Shown here: piece after piece, positions 51,979-60,554 of the stretch | Numbering within the stretch: the stretch's first letter is position 1 | How the letters are laid out: each line of letters opens with the position of its first letter | Assembly: GCF_900215325.1 (NCBI RefSeq) | Contig: NZ_OCMS01000003.1 | Span: 1-64,000 of the forward strand | From: Fibrobacter sp. UWB16 | Lineage (GTDB): Bacteria; Fibrobacterota; Fibrobacteria; Fibrobacterales; Fibrobacteraceae | DNA: 64,000 nucleotides | Direction of reading: 5' to 3' | The notes under the pieces: generated by a model | The model's input: only the letters and a program-made list of their open reading frames with translations | The model's database searches: none | Told to the model about the DNA's origin: nothing | Made by a program: the position numbers and the translations under genes

Positions 51979-53589
51979 ATGAATTGTCAAAAAAGTATTG
52001 CGGCGTTGCTTTTAGCCATGTTTGGCTTGATGGCTTGTTCTAGTACGGATAGTGAAGAAGAATTCCTTTATCGAACCGATGAATTTGGGAATCGGTATTC
52101 TCCTGCGCTCTTGTCCGGGGTGGTGGAATACATGCCTACCATGAAGCCCGAATCCGTTCGAATTGTCGTTGCCGATGCATCGCTGAACCCGAAGGATTCT
52201 TTTGAAGTCTCGCCGGAATCAAGGGAACGTGGCTCGTTTGCTTTTTCTATTCCTGAACAGGATTATGAATACCCGTATTTGAAGTTTGTACTTGTTTTCC
52301 CGTCTGAGAAAAAATCTAAAATGGAATTTTCTCAGTATGCCCGTTTGCGTTCCCAGGATTATAATGTGAATTTGCAATTCTATGGCGCGTTGATTTCTGG
52401 ACGTATTGAAACGCTGGTGCAAAAGGAAAAATTCAGCTTTGACGAAGCCGAAACGAAGGCTTATGAGGAACTGGAAAAAGAATTGGGTGTGAGCTTAGAC
52501 GGCCCGAAATACAATCCTTTCAGGGATCGGAATTATTGGGGAGATCCGGGACTTTATGACATGTTGCCGTATGTAGTCTGTCGTCATGAAATTTCGGATA
52601 GTGCTTTCTACAGTGATTATAAGGAATTCCGGGAATCCTTTGCTAAAAAAGGTACAATCAGTGAATCTATAAAAGCGCGTGCCGCTGATGCTTGGCTCTC
52701 GACGTTTAAATTGCAGTCTGATTCTACGCAGCTTTATCCTTTTGAAAGTAAAACTCGTGATACGTCAAGTTGTTTGCGCTTTATCGATACCACATTTTTT
52801 GAGTGGGCGTACGGGCTTGATGCATCGTGGGCAAATCGCGACTCTGTGCAAATAAAAAATAAATCGAGCGAGTATAATGGAAGAATGCTTATTTATGAAA
52901 AAGCAAACATTACTGGTACTCGTGAAGGCTGGCGATTGCGTACACTGCTTGAAGATACGATTGGAACTTGTTCGTATTCTAGATTCGAGCTGATGGAGTG
53001 GAATGCAAGCGCCTACTATTGCGGTGTTGCAAAGCTTGGCTGGGAAAAGTTGGATGATATTGATACCATCATGAATCTTAAATATTACCTCACATGTCGA
53101 AGGGATAGGGATAGTTATGGCTTTGTGGGTTCTTTTAACGATTCGCTTTATGTCTGTTCTTGTAAAAGCGATGAGGCTTGTGGCTGGTCTAAGGTAAAGG
53201 AAGACTATGAAACGACTGAAATAGATTCGCTGTCGGTAAATGTAATGGCGTCGATTCGCTTTGGGGTATGCCGTGATCATTACAATGAAAAGCAGATGCT
53301 GGATAGCATTATGCTGAGATGCGATGGAAACAAGTGGCGTATGGTGGATTCGCTCTCGTATTACATGGGAATTTGCGACAACAATTCCAATATAACGGAT
53401 TATGCTAAAATGCCCAACGGCGATTATTACAAGTGCAGGACTTTTGGTGGAAAAGAATGGGAACGCTGTACACCTCTTGAGGCAAATGGTGTTCCGTGCA
53501 ATAGCGACAATCGAAATACTTACAAGGAATATGAAGGCCGTAATTACTATTGCAGTAATGAAAAATGGACTGAAGTTACAGAGGAATAA
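51979..53589 (+). CDS. Cys-rich-module lipoprotein, third of three paralogs
   Basis: 536 residues. It starts 1 bp after the second paralog's stop, and the ribosome site (GGAAAAG) lies in that gene's last codons. The signal peptide ends LMAC (Cys20). It shares YSPALLSGVVEYMPTMKPES, LNPKDSFE, KSKMEFSQYARLR, EISDSAFYSDYKEFRESFAKKG and ADAWLSTF with its neighbours, and has four to five Cys modules in the C-terminal half (ISxxxGxC...WRMVDSLSYYMGIC). Function unknown. Confidence 0.8.
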   Translation: MNCQKSIAALLLAMFGLMACSSTDSEEEFLYRTDEFGNRYSPALLSGVVEYMPTMKPESVRIVVADASLNPKDSFEVSPESRERGSFAFSIPEQDYEYPYLKFVLVFPSEKKSKMEFSQYARLRSQDYNVNLQFYGALISGRIETLVQKEKFSFDEAETKAYEELEKELGVSLDGPKYNPFRDRNYWGDPGLYDMLPYVVCRHEISDSAFYSDYKEFRESFAKKGTISESIKARAADAWLSTFKLQSDSTQLYPFESKTRDTSSCLRFIDTTFFEWAYGLDASWANRDSVQIKNKSSEYNGRMLIYEKANITGTREGWRLRTLLEDTIGTCSYSRFELMEWNASAYYCGVAKLGWEKLDDIDTIMNLKYYLTCRRDRDSYGFVGSFNDSLYVCSCKSDEACGWSKVKEDYETTEIDSLSVNVMASIRFGVCRDHYNEKQMLDSIMLRCDGNKWRMVDSLSYYMGICDNNSNITDYAKMPNGDYYKCRTFGGKEWERCTPLEANGVPCNSDNRNTYKEYEGRNYYCSNEKWTEVTEE

Positions 53590-53591
53590 AT

Positions 53592-54182
53592 ATGAATACT
53601 TTTGAAGCTATCAAGACGCGTCGCAGCACGCGCAAGTTCAAGGCTCAGCCTGTTGAAATCGAAAAGTTGAAGGCCATCGCAGAAGCGGGGCAGTTTGGCC
53701 CCACGGGCGGTAACGCACAAGGTAATCACTTCTTTGTGATTTCGGATGCGTCGGTCATCGCAAAGCTCAAGGAACTTGTGCAGTCTGCATTTGCAGCGAT
53801 GGAACTCCGCGAAGACCTTTACAAGAGCCTCAAGAACTCCATCACGCTTTCGCGCAAGGGCAATTATTCTTTCTGCTATACGGCGCCTGTGCTTATCGTG
53901 GTTGCGAACAAGAAGGAATACGGCAATAACATGGCCGATGTCGCCTGCGCTGTCGAAAACATGATGCTTGCCGCCAATGAGCTCGATCTTGGCAGTTGCT
54001 ATATCAATCAGCTCAAGTGGCTGAACGAAGATCCGACGCTTCTCGCGTACTTGCGCGGCCTTGGCCTTAAGGAAGATGAACGCGTTTACGCTTCTGTTGC
54101 GATTGGCTATGCCGATACGGAATCGGGACTCCCGAACCGCGCGGAAACACCCCGCACAGGCAACGAAGTCGTGTTTGTGTAA
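53592..54182 (+). CDS. Nitroreductase-family flavoprotein
   Basis: 196 residues. TRRSTRKFKAQPVEIEKLKAIAEAGQFGPTGGNAQ is the FMN-phosphate-binding start of the nitroreductase family. ADVACAVENMMLAANELDLGSCYI is the central helix, and a C-terminal ASVAIGYAD strand completes the small alpha/beta fold. It is a dimeric FMN oxidoreductase using NAD(P)H; the substrate is not known. It begins 2 bp after the third lipoprotein gene, so it is likely co-transcribed, but its codon use is C-rich like housekeeping genes. Confidence 0.9.
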   Translation: MNTFEAIKTRRSTRKFKAQPVEIEKLKAIAEAGQFGPTGGNAQGNHFFVISDASVIAKLKELVQSAFAAMELREDLYKSLKNSITLSRKGNYSFCYTAPVLIVVANKKEYGNNMADVACAVENMMLAANELDLGSCYINQLKWLNEDPTLLAYLRGLGLKEDERVYASVAIGYADTESGLPNRAETPRTGNEVVFV

Positions 54183-54226
54183 AATAAAATGTTTTGATGC
54201 ATAACTCTTAATAAGGGAGGTGTCTG

Positions 54227-56797
54227 ATGATTGCAATTTGTAGAGTGCCCGCTTTTGCAGTTGTATTGCTTGTGACGGCCATTTCGGCAAATGCCTATAC
54301 CATCAAGTACAACTTGAATGGGGGTACAAATCATCCGGACAACCCGACGAGTTATGCATCGGGTTGGGAATCCAAGCTGGAATTGAAGGACCCTTCCCGC
54401 GAGGGCTATGAATTTTTAGGGTGGTATGTTGTTCCTAAATCGGATACGCTCTCTACTTTCATAGATTTTGCGAGGATCCAAGGGAATTGGACGTCTACGG
54501 TTGCTTATGGTCTCGGTAGTTTCACTGTAGAGGCGAGATGGGGGCTTGTTCCTGTAACCCCGAAACAAGATGAACGCGGCTGCTACCTTATCCATACCGC
54601 CGAAGAACTTTACGGCATTGCTTCTGTTTCCAAGCAGATTGGTGATTATTCTAGAGAACACCGTTATTATTTTGATGGTTGTATTTCGCTCCAGAATGAT
54701 ATTGTCGTAAATAAAAAGGTTCTGGACGAAAATGGAAATCTATCGTTAGAGGGTTATGTATCGTGGATTCCGATTGGATTCTATGGTGTATTTGAAGGTA
54801 ACGGGTTCAAGATATCTGGGCTAGTTGGTGAAAACGGTTTGTTTGAATTTGTTGGCAATCGTTATTCTTGGATTCACGATATTAGCTATGTAAGGAATTT
54901 GGGCATAGAGGATTCTTACTTTACGGGCGATTTAGTGGGCGGCATTGCGGGCCGTATTGTAGGTCCGATGCAGCTGAAGAATGTTTATTCGAATGCGACA
55001 GTCCGTTCTGCAGATATGGCCGGTGGTTTGATTGGTGAAGTCAATATTTTGGGCGATGAGTGCCCGACGGCGATGATTTCCCGTGCTTCTGCATTGACGG
55101 CAAAAAATATTGATTCATCAAATGTTGTCTTTGTTGAAAACGCGTACAGCACGGGGCTTGTTGAAGGTGCGCGTGCTAGTGGAATCATTTCGGAAATGGA
55201 TGCCGCCATCTTGAAAAATGTTTATTTCGCAGGTGAGCTGAAAAGCAAGTCTCCGGATTGCATTGTGCAGAAAGAGGGCTTTGCCTGCAACGGAAGCAAA
55301 CGCGTTTTTGAAGTGGAGAACGCTTTATGCCTAGATTCCAAGGATACGACGGTCTCGAAGGCGGTATCGCTTAGCAAGGCGCAGTTTGCAGATGGAACGG
55401 CTTTGGAAAAACTTTCGGCAGGCGAAAACGGTTCTAGCTGGGTCCAAGAAGTGGGCTCCGATGAGTTCCCTCGCCTTTATAACGTTCAATACGGAATACA
55501 CTATGTGCTGAATGGCGGCGAGAATAGTGAGTTGAATCCGCATAGCTATACGAAAAATGACAAGGCGTTCGCATTACAAAATGCTGTGCGGGATGGCGAC
55601 GAATTCGAAGGCTGGTTTACAGATGAACGCTTTACGCGAAAGGTCGATTCCATAAATACTAGCCTTTATGGCGACTGGACGCTTTACGCCAAGTGGAAAA
55701 GTTACTTTACCATCAATATCGACTTGAATGGCGGCAATCGCTATAAAGGGAATCTCGAATACGAAAATCTGATGTTCCCGTGGTCTGCGGATTCTTCGAC
55801 ATTTGTATTTGAGAGAGCTTCGCGCGACGGGTATGAATTTGAGGGCTGGTATACGGATACCCTCTTTACGAATAAGATTACGGAAGTTCCTGCCGGGAAT
55901 ACAGAAGATGTTACGGTGCATGCCAAGTGGAAAATGCTGGATTACACGATAACGTACCATTTGAACGGAGGTGTCAATGATCCAGAAAATCCAACTCGGT
56001 TTACGGTTCTTGATACTGGCTTTGTCTTTAAGGAACCGACACGAGAGGGTGCAAAATTCTTGTATTGGGGTAACAGTCCACTCGGGTATTCTGTGAATCG
56101 AAAAATAGATAAAGCAAAAAATTATACTTTGTACGCAGAATGGATTCCGGTCCCGCAAAAACCGAAAAAGAATTCGAAGGGGTGCTATCTTATTACGACT
56201 AAGGAAGAACTGTATTGGCTTGCTGAACTCGTCAATGGAGGAATAGAGGGGATGAGTGGTTATGAAACATGCGCCTCCCTCCAGAACGATATTGTCGTTA
56301 ATGAAAATGTGCCGAAGAAATTTGTAGATGAACTTGACAGTATGGTTTACTTTAACTGGAAACCATTTGGGATTTTTGAAGGAACGTTTGCTGGGAACGG
56401 TCATTCTATTTCGGGTTTATTGGTGGATGATTATTGTGGCAATGAAGAATATTATGGAGGATTATTTGATGAAGTGTGGGGCGAAAATACAGTAACGGGT
56501 GTTACGGTTAAGAACACGTATACTATGCGTTATGGCTATATAGACAGCCTCCGGATTACAGGGGATCGCATGGCTCTTCCGAGTGTCGCTGTAAAGAGTG
56601 GCTGGCAAATGGATGTTCACGGGAAACGCTTGGCGTTCTCTGGGCTTGTTGCAGGTCGCCCGCTCCTTGTGATGGATGTGCAGGGCCGTGTTTTGCAACG
56701 TTTGACGACTGAGCCTTCGATGGCTGTAGAATTGCCGAAACTGGGCCGCTTCTTCATCCGCTACGGGAACGAGACCAGGGCTGTTACGATTCGCTGA
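54227..56797 (+). CDS. Secreted InlB-repeat (Flg_new) surface protein
   Basis: 856 residues with AAGGGAGGTG before the ATG and a signal peptide of ~23 residues (ending SANA). Four InlB B-repeat-like units are present: IKYNLNGGTNHPDNP near 26, YVLNGGENS near 427, IDLNGGNRY near 503 and YHLNGGVND near 587. Each is followed by REGYEFLGWY or DGYEFEGWY. Between and after them are segments with GLUG-like strands (FEGNGFKISGLVG, FAGNGHSISGLLV) and CYLIHTAEELYGIA. The C-terminus (LLVMDVQGRVLQ...RFFIRYGNETRAVTIR) resembles a type-A type IX sorting signal and matches the end of the protein at 36366. Probably cell-surface binding. Confidence 0.85.
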   Translation: MIAICRVPAFAVVLLVTAISANAYTIKYNLNGGTNHPDNPTSYASGWESKLELKDPSREGYEFLGWYVVPKSDTLSTFIDFARIQGNWTSTVAYGLGSFTVEARWGLVPVTPKQDERGCYLIHTAEELYGIASVSKQIGDYSREHRYYFDGCISLQNDIVVNKKVLDENGNLSLEGYVSWIPIGFYGVFEGNGFKISGLVGENGLFEFVGNRYSWIHDISYVRNLGIEDSYFTGDLVGGIAGRIVGPMQLKNVYSNATVRSADMAGGLIGEVNILGDECPTAMISRASALTAKNIDSSNVVFVENAYSTGLVEGARASGIISEMDAAILKNVYFAGELKSKSPDCIVQKEGFACNGSKRVFEVENALCLDSKDTTVSKAVSLSKAQFADGTALEKLSAGENGSSWVQEVGSDEFPRLYNVQYGIHYVLNGGENSELNPHSYTKNDKAFALQNAVRDGDEFEGWFTDERFTRKVDSINTSLYGDWTLYAKWKSYFTINIDLNGGNRYKGNLEYENLMFPWSADSSTFVFERASRDGYEFEGWYTDTLFTNKITEVPAGNTEDVTVHAKWKMLDYTITYHLNGGVNDPENPTRFTVLDTGFVFKEPTREGAKFLYWGNSPLGYSVNRKIDKAKNYTLYAEWIPVPQKPKKNSKGCYLITTKEELYWLAELVNGGIEGMSGYETCASLQNDIVVNENVPKKFVDELDSMVYFNWKPFGIFEGTFAGNGHSISGLLVDDYCGNEEYYGGLFDEVWGENTVTGVTVKNTYTMRYGYIDSLRITGDRMALPSVAVKSGWQMDVHGKRLAFSGLVAGRPLLVMDVQGRVLQRLTTEPSMAVELPKLGRFFIRYGNETRAVTIR

Positions 56798-56804
56798 TTT
56801 TTGC

Positions 56805-56812
56805 TATCTTTT
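56805..56812 (+). promoter_or_regulatory. TAnnTTTG-like promoter element of folE
   Basis: TATCTTTT, AACCC, ATG (5-nt spacing). Confidence 0.5.
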
Positions 56813-56817
56813 AACCC

Positions 56818-57387
56818 ATGATGGATTTTAAGAAAATGGAAGACGGCTTCCGGATGATTCTGGAAGGCATGGGCGAAGACCCGAACCGTGAAGGCCTTAT
56901 CGATACGCCGAAGCGTGTTGCTAAGATGTACGCTGAGCTCATGACAAGCCTTACGGGCGAAATGAAGGCCGAAGACATCCTCAAGACGCGTTTCCACGAA
57001 AAGTACGACGAAATGATCATCGTGCCGGATATCGAGTTCGCGAGCATGTGCGAACACCATTTTCTGCCGTTTACGGGCAAGGCTCACGTGGCCTACATCC
57101 CGGGTGATTGCGTAGTCGGTCTTTCGAAAATCCCGCGCGTTGTGGAATTTTATGCCCGCTTCCCGCAGATTCAGGAACGCATGACGCGCCAGATTGCGGA
57201 ACTCATCCAGAAAGTGCTCCAGCCGAAGGGCGTTGCCGTGGTTCTCGAAGCCTCGCACATGTGCATGACAATGCGCGGTGTGAAAAAGCCGGGAGCCATG
57301 ATGGTCACGACGCAGCTCCTCGGACGCTTCAAGACGGACGAAAAGACTCGCGCCGAATTCATGTCCCGCATCTACGCCCCGCGTTAG
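56818..57387 (+). CDS. folE: GTP cyclohydrolase I
   Basis: 189 residues, complete. [13 protein letters not shown], then [20 protein letters not shown] with the zinc Cys and the catalytic His pair, [21 protein letters not shown], and [19 protein letters not shown] with the second zinc Cys. It converts GTP to dihydroneopterin triphosphate in the cytoplasm, the first step of folate (and queuosine) synthesis. Two consecutive ATGs are possible. No Shine-Dalgarno is present, and a TAnnTTTG-like box stands 5 nt upstream. Confidence 0.97.
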   Translation: MMDFKKMEDGFRMILEGMGEDPNREGLIDTPKRVAKMYAELMTSLTGEMKAEDILKTRFHEKYDEMIIVPDIEFASMCEHHFLPFTGKAHVAYIPGDCVVGLSKIPRVVEFYARFPQIQERMTRQIAELIQKVLQPKGVAVVLEASHMCMTMRGVKKPGAMMVTTQLLGRFKTDEKTRAEFMSRIYAPR

Positions 57388-57389
57388 TT

Positions 57390-57418
57390 GTCATTCCCGC
57401 CTCCGAGCGGGAATCTCC
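57390..57418. repeat. Family A palindromic repeat
   Basis: GTCATTCCCGCCTCCGAGCGGGAATCTCC begins 3 bp after the folE stop. It is the clearest consensus copy in the window. Confidence 0.8.
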
Positions 57419-57452
57419 TTTTTTAGCTTTGGACTTTTTGTCAACGAAACGT

Positions 57453-57484
57453 GCCCTGTGATTTTGATCACGGGGCTTTTTTGG
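57453..57484 (+). terminator. Terminator of folE
   Basis: GCCCTGTGAT/ATCACGGGGC stem (one wobble) followed by TTTTTT. Confidence 0.85.
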
Positions 57485-57538
57485 GGGTATTTTATTGAAG
57501 GATGGGATTAAGGTCTTGGTAAAAAAGGAGTGCCTAAA

Positions 57539-58720
57539 ATGAAATCAAAGATTTTTAAGGGTGTGATTTTGGCAAGTGCCATTGCCTTTATCAACTGCGG
57601 GGACGATTCTGCAACTTCTCCGTTATCGTCTACTGGCGATATTTCTTCATCAAGCATAGAAGCCACGGCTGAAAGTTCTAGCTCTGAAGTGGCGCCTGTC
57701 GAAAGCTCTTCTAGCGAGATTGCGCCGACGTCTAGCTCCGAAATTGCGCCTGCATCGAGTTCCGATGTAGCTCCGGCTAGTTCCGCGGATGCTCCGAGCA
57801 GCTCCTCTGATGTGCTGTCTAGCTCAAGCGACGTGGCCTCAAGTTCTTCCGTGGCGCAGTCGAGTTCCAGTTCTGAGAAATCTCCGGAATCTAGCTCTGC
57901 AAAGGTGGAATCCAGCTCCAGTGCCGAAGCCCCGAAGGGCATCTTCCTCGCGAGCGGCAAGGAAGAAGAAAAGGACCAGCTGAAGGTCGTTTACAAGACA
58001 AATACGGGTTGGGATAATAAGGGTATTTTAGCTTATCCGGAACAGCTTTCCAGCGACCAGAAGCACGGCGTTGTCGTGTGGGGGCCGGGCGGTGGTACAG
58101 AACCGGGCGCATACGAAGGTATGATTCGCAGACTCGCTTCGCATGGTTTTGTCGTGATTGCCTTGAGCGTTTCTCCGGGCGATGCAACGCAGGCGACCAA
58201 GGCGATTGACTGGCTCGAAAACAAGAACAAGGATTCCAACGACCCGTTCTACCAGAAGCTTGAATTGACGAAGGTCGGTTGCTCCGGGCATTCGATGGGT
58301 GGCTTGGAATCGGAACAGGCTGCTATCAAGGACAAGCGCGTGTTTACCGCATTCCTCAACAATAGCGGTGACAAGAATGGCGGTGTCATCAAGAATTTCC
58401 CGAAAGAAAAGACGGCCGCAGTGCTCTATGGCGAAGTCGGCATGGAAAAGCCGAACGCCATCAAGGATTACGAAACGGCAACGGATATCAAGTCTTGCCT
58501 GATCGAAATGACGGGCGGTCCGAAGAACAATTCCGAAGGCGGTTACGGTCACGGTTCCGGATCTTGGGACGGCATGGCGGCAACGATTGCCTGGATGCGC
58601 TGGCAGCTCGGTGGCGAAAACGAACGTCAGGCCGATTTTGTGGGTACGACCGGCAAGTATATCGATGGGAGCATCATCGGTAAGCAGGGCAAATGGAAAA
58701 CCCAATGTAAGAATTTCTAA
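57539..58720 (+). CDS. Putative esterase lipoprotein A (PETase/cutinase-like alpha/beta hydrolase)
   Basis: 393 residues. The ATG at 57539 is set by AAAAAAGGAG. The signal peptide ends FINC, so a lipid anchor is likely although Asn at -1 is unusual. Residues ~25-135 are a Ser-rich linker. The catalytic domain has VVWGPGGGTEPGAYEGMIRRLASHGFVVIAL, the nucleophile elbow GHSMGG (Ser near 250) and GGYGHGSGSWDGMAATIAWMRW, whose His is placed like that of PETase/cutinase-type hydrolases. The natural substrate is probably an acyl or aryl ester in plant cell walls; this is inference. A paralog with a longer linker follows at 59016. Confidence 0.8.
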   Translation: MKSKIFKGVILASAIAFINCGDDSATSPLSSTGDISSSSIEATAESSSSEVAPVESSSSEIAPTSSSEIAPASSSDVAPASSADAPSSSSDVLSSSSDVASSSSVAQSSSSSEKSPESSSAKVESSSSAEAPKGIFLASGKEEEKDQLKVVYKTNTGWDNKGILAYPEQLSSDQKHGVVVWGPGGGTEPGAYEGMIRRLASHGFVVIALSVSPGDATQATKAIDWLENKNKDSNDPFYQKLELTKVGCSGHSMGGLESEQAAIKDKRVFTAFLNNSGDKNGGVIKNFPKEKTAAVLYGEVGMEKPNAIKDYETATDIKSCLIEMTGGPKNNSEGGYGHGSGSWDGMAATIAWMRWQLGGENERQADFVGTTGKYIDGSIIGKQGKWKTQCKNF

Positions 58721-58745
58721 TCATTTCCACACTCCAACAACCAAG

Positions 58746-58778
58746 CGTCTCGGTCATTTCGATCGAGACGTTTTCTTT
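58746..58778 (+). terminator. Terminator of esterase A
   Basis: CGTCTCG (58746-58752) with CGAGACG (58764-58770), followed by TTTTCTTT. Confidence 0.8.
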
Positions 58779-58781
58779 ACA

Positions 58782-58866
58782 GTGTCATGCCCGCGGGTTT
58801 CTCGGTTATCTATTGTATCGGCAAGCGCGAACTTTGCTGTCATGCCCGCGCAGACGGGCGTCTCCT
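58782..58866. repeat. Degenerate family A repeats
   Basis: Two partial copies, GTCATGCCCGCGGG and GTCATGCCCGCGCAGACGGGCGTCTCC, about 60 bp apart in the gap between the two esterase genes. Confidence 0.6.
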
Positions 58867-59015
58867 TACACGTCTTGAATTACGACTGCGTTTTCTTATA
58901 GACTGAGATTATGCACTTTGGATTTTTTATCCACGGGACTTTGTTCGAAACGTGAAATTTCGATGAAATTATAAGGTACTTTCTATACGGGTTATGGGAA
59001 AAATAGGAGAACAAT

Positions 59016-60335
59016 ATGAAATCTAAACTCTTAAAAACTGTGGTGTTGGCCAGTTCATTGGTCTTCCTGAATTGCGGTGACGATGCTGTCACATCTGCAA
59101 TGGGTGACTACTCTAACACGATCTCGTCTAGCTCTGCTGAAGAAGTTCAGCCGGGCACGAGCTCTGATTCTCAGGGTACTGCTGGCACAGAAATTTCTAG
59201 CTCTAGTGCTGTTCAGCAGAATAACGATGCAATTCTGCCAGGTTCCAGCGCTTCTGTTGAAGCTGGCTCCAGTGCAACTGTTCCGGGTTCCAGTGCGGAT
59301 GTTGGGCCGCAGGCAGGATCCAGCAGTGCAGTGGCTTCGGGCGCAGAATCCTCTGCTGATGTTGCTGCAAGCTCTAGCTCCGATGACAAGTGCTTGGCTT
59401 CTAGCTTGCCGAACGCCTGCGGTGACGCTCCGGCATCGAGCTCTGCTACCGCACCGGCTGTAAGTTCCAGCTCGGTGAGTGCTCCTGCTGTAAGCTCCTC
59501 TAGCTCCGAAAAGAAGGTCGAATCTAGCTCGAGCGAAGCTGCAAAGCCAAAGGGTATTTTCCTTGCCGAAGGCAAGGAAGAAGAAAAGGACCTGATGAGG
59601 GTTGTCTACAAGACGAATACTGGTTGGGATGGCGCTGGCATTCTTGCCTATCCGGAACAGCTTTCCAAGGACCAGAAGCATGGTATTGTCGTATGGGGAC
59701 CAGGTGGCGGTACTGCACCGAGTGCATACGAGGGCATGATTCGCAGGCTTGCGTCGCATGGCTTTGTGGTGATTGCGCTTAAGGAATCTCCGGGTAATGC
59801 ATCCCAGGCGATCAATGCTCTTGACTGGATGGATCGGCAGAACAAGGACCGCAATAGCCCGCTTTACGACAAGCTTGACATGAATGTTGTCGGTTGCTCC
59901 GGGCACTCCATGGGCGGTCTCGAATCCGAACAGGCCGTTATCAAGGATAAGCGCGTGCTCACGGCGTTCCTCAACAACAGCGGTGACTGGGGTGGTGCCG
60001 GTGCAAAGAATGTTGCAACGGATCGATCGATTGCGATCCTGTTCGGTGAAGTCGGCATGGAAAAGGATAATGCCAAGAATGACTACAACAATCGCGATGT
60101 CAAGGCTCCCGCCTGCCTGATTGAAATGACGGGTGGCCCGCGTAACGGCGAAGGTGGTTATGGTCATGGTTCCGGCTCTTGGGACGGCATGGCGGCAACC
60201 GTTGCTTGGATGCGTTGGCACCTCGGTGGTGAAGACTTCCGCAAGGCGGATTTCGTAGGCAATAGTGGCAAGTATATTGATGGCAACATCATCGGTAAGC
60301 AGGGAAAATGGAAGACCCAGTGCAAGAACTTCTAA
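59016..60335 (+). CDS. Putative esterase lipoprotein B (PETase/cutinase-like alpha/beta hydrolase)
   Basis: 439 residues with AGGAGA before the ATG. The signal peptide ends FLNC, the same unusual lipobox as its paralog. The Ser/Ala linker is about 45 residues longer (roughly 25-180) and contains a Cys pair. The catalytic domain is very similar to that of esterase A: VVWGPGGGTAPSAYEGMIRRL, CSGHSMGGLESEQ (Ser near 295), FLNNSGDWGG, GYGHGSGSWDGMAATVAWMRW, and the shared C-terminus DGNIIGKQGKWKTQCKNF. A tandem duplication with a changed linker is the simplest reading. Extracytoplasmic ester hydrolysis is inferred from the fold. Confidence 0.8.
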   Translation: MKSKLLKTVVLASSLVFLNCGDDAVTSAMGDYSNTISSSSAEEVQPGTSSDSQGTAGTEISSSSAVQQNNDAILPGSSASVEAGSSATVPGSSADVGPQAGSSSAVASGAESSADVAASSSSDDKCLASSLPNACGDAPASSSATAPAVSSSSVSAPAVSSSSSEKKVESSSSEAAKPKGIFLAEGKEEEKDLMRVVYKTNTGWDGAGILAYPEQLSKDQKHGIVVWGPGGGTAPSAYEGMIRRLASHGFVVIALKESPGNASQAINALDWMDRQNKDRNSPLYDKLDMNVVGCSGHSMGGLESEQAVIKDKRVLTAFLNNSGDWGGAGAKNVATDRSIAILFGEVGMEKDNAKNDYNNRDVKAPACLIEMTGGPRNGEGGYGHGSGSWDGMAATVAWMRWHLGGEDFRKADFVGNSGKYIDGNIIGKQGKWKTQCKNF

Positions 60336-60360
60336 TCTCTTAAACACTCCAAACACCAAG

Positions 60361-60395
60361 CGCCTCGATCTTTATGGTCGAGGTGTTTGTTTTAT
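60361..60395 (+). terminator. Terminator of esterase B
   Basis: CGCCTCGA/TCGAGGTG stem followed by TTTGTTTT. It is similar in sequence and position to the terminator of esterase A, supporting duplication of the whole unit. Confidence 0.75.
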
Positions 60396-60399
60396 GCTT

Positions 60400-60470
60400 G
60401 TCATGCCCGCGGATATTATTGTCATGCTCGCAAATATTATTGTCATGCCCGCCTCCGAGCGGGCATCTCC
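60400..60470. repeat. Tandem heads of family A repeat, 21-bp period
   Basis: GTCATGCCCGC-type heads start at 60400, 60421 and 60442. The first two are truncated and separated by ATATTATT. Only the third is complete (GCCCGCCTCCGAGCGGGCATCTCC). Confidence 0.7.
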
Positions 60471-60554
60471 ATATACAATTTTTTATAATTATTCACGAGA
60501 ACAGTTTGCGGGCATTCACTTAACCCCTGTCCACTAAACACTGTTTGCTGTATT

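Noticed and set aside
60400-60470. Possible CRISPR array (regular 21-bp spacing)
   Set aside because: Only three heads, the interval is part of the repeat itself, and there are no distinct spacers or cas genes. No CRISPR array was seen anywhere in the window.
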